From contig NZ_DASZGI010000236.1 in the NCBI RefSeq assembly GCF_035938995.1, forward strand, positions 1-7,085: a stretch of DNA of 7,085 nucleotides, read 5' to 3'. Position numbers and translations under genes: made by a program. Shown here in pieces: positions 6,434 through 7,085 of the stretch. Each line of letters opens with the position of its first letter. The first letter of the stretch is position 1. Below the pieces are notes generated by a model that worked only from the letters and a program-made list of their open reading frames with translations, did no database searches and was not told the origin of the DNA. This DNA comes from DASZGI01 sp035938995. Its GTDB lineage: Bacteria > Actinomycetota > Actinomycetes > Streptomycetales > Catenulisporaceae.

Positions 6434-7085
6434 TCAGGCCGGGTGTGCTCCGCGGCCCGGCTGGTGCAGGGGAATCCGGACGGTGAAGGTCGCTCCACGC
6501 CCTGCCCCCTCCGGCGGTTCGGGCCGGGAATCGGTGACGGTGACGGTGCCGCCGTGGGCGGCGACGATGTCGCGGGCGATGGACAAGCCGAGGCCGGTGC
6601 CGGCTGGCGAGCCGGGTCGGCGGGCGCGGGAGGTTTGCAGGCGGACGAAGCGGTCGAAGATGCGCTCGCGGTCCTCGGCGGGGATTCCGGGGCCGTCGTC
6701 GGCCACCTCGATCAGCGCGCTGTCACCATCCTGAGCCGCAACGGTGAGGCGCACGTGCGTGGCAGCGTGCCGGTCGGCATTGTCGAGCAGGTTGCGGATC
6801 AGCCGGGTGAGTTGGTCCGCATCTCCGAGCACGACGACGGCGCCCTCGGCGCGCAGTTCGACCGGGATGCGGGCGGGTGCGGCGGCCTCGTTGCGGGCGA
6901 GTGCGGCCAGGTCGACCGGTTCGCGCTGGAGCACGAGGGCTCCAGCGTCGGCGCGGGCCTGGAGCAGGAGGGCGTCGACGAGGCGTTGGAGCCGGGTGGT
7001 CTCGGTCACGGCGCGTTCGGCCAGTTCCGGCCACGGCGCCTGGTCGGGATGGGCGAGCCCGACCTCCAGCGAGGTGCGCACGGCG
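6434..7085 (-). CDS. Sensor histidine kinase, C-terminal part (runs off right edge)
   Basis: The last 217 or so residues of a two-component sensor kinase; the N-terminal sensor and membrane part lie outside the window. Numbering from the codon at 7081, residues 1-50 look like the dimerisation domain just after the phosphorylated His (RLQRLVDALLLQARADAG at 30-47 is the usual second helix). The H-box itself is just beyond the edge. The ATP-binding domain follows with all expected boxes: N-box NLLDNADRH (97-105, Asn101 for Mg-ATP), DDGPGIP (128-134), the F-box IFDRFVR (141-147) and GTGLGLSIARDIVAAHGG (161-178). It ends in a short Pro/Gly/His tail. Frame continues to the edge with no start, so this is a window cut, not a broken gene. 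It resembles EnvZ/OmpR-type kinases, whose response regulator commonly precedes the kinase in the operon; that would place the partner to the right of the window. Confidence 0.93.
   Translation of the reverse strand, partial: AVRTSLEVGLAHPDQAPWPELAERAVTETTRLQRLVDALLLQARADAGALVLQREPVDLAALARNEAAAPARIPVELRAEGAVVVLGDADQLTRLIRNLLDNADRHAATHVRLTVAAQDGDSALIEVADDGPGIPAEDRERIFDRFVRLQTSRARRPGSPAGTGLGLSIARDIVAAHGGTVTVTDSRPEPPEGAGRGATFTVRIPLHQPGRGAHPA

Noticed and set aside
6438..6461. GCCGGG/CCCGGC hairpin near the end of the kinase gene
   Set aside because: It has six pairs with a 12-nt loop inside coding sequence before the stop; such short GC foldbacks are expected by chance in this composition.
1..7085. 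CRISPR arrays, tRNA or rRNA genes, insertion sequences and attachment sites
   Set aside because: No regularly spaced repeats, tRNA-like cloverleaf, transposase or flanking direct repeats were seen on either strand.

Overview
The window is very GC-rich DNA with strong G/C bias at third codon positions, GTG starts and GAGG/AGGAGG-type ribosome binding sites. It looks like chromosomal DNA of a high-GC actinobacterium, Streptomyces-like or a relative; the species cannot be named from the sequence. No rRNA, tRNA, CRISPR array, insertion sequence or phage gene was seen. Nearly every long overlapping reading frame is a GC-driven shadow of one of four real genes.

Layout: (1) 1-76 is a short leader with a small hairpin and a ribosome binding site. 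(2) 77-1360 (+) is a GT4-type, GT-B fold glycosyltransferase. (3) 1361-1657 is a convergent non-coding gap holding two strong back-to-back hairpins, probably bidirectional terminators. (4) 1658-3838 (-) is an MMPL/RND-superfamily membrane transporter (A). (5) 3839-4141 is a divergent intergenic region with several inverted repeats built on CCCGGC. (6) 4142-6361 (+) is a second, clearly different MMPL transporter (B). (7) 6362-6433 is a short convergent gap. (8) 6434-7085 (-) is the C-terminal part of a sensor histidine kinase that runs off the right edge.

How they may work together (inference): the two MMPL transporters are transcribed back to back from one control region and both keep the Asp-Tyr pairs expected for proton coupling, so both are probably active. 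A lipid- or polyprenyl-type glycosyltransferase lies on one side and a two-component sensor on the other. This would suit an envelope-lipid module (sugar addition, then export of a glycolipid or other hydrophobic molecule, under envelope-stress control). However, the glycosyltransferase and the kinase are each convergent with the neighbouring transporter and are not in an operon with it, so the link is only by proximity.

The points most worth a second look are the divergent control region with overlapping, mutually exclusive inverted repeats, the corrected starts of both transporters, the His-rich C-terminal tails of both transporters, and the Asp replacing the first Glu of the EX7E motif in the glycosyltransferase.
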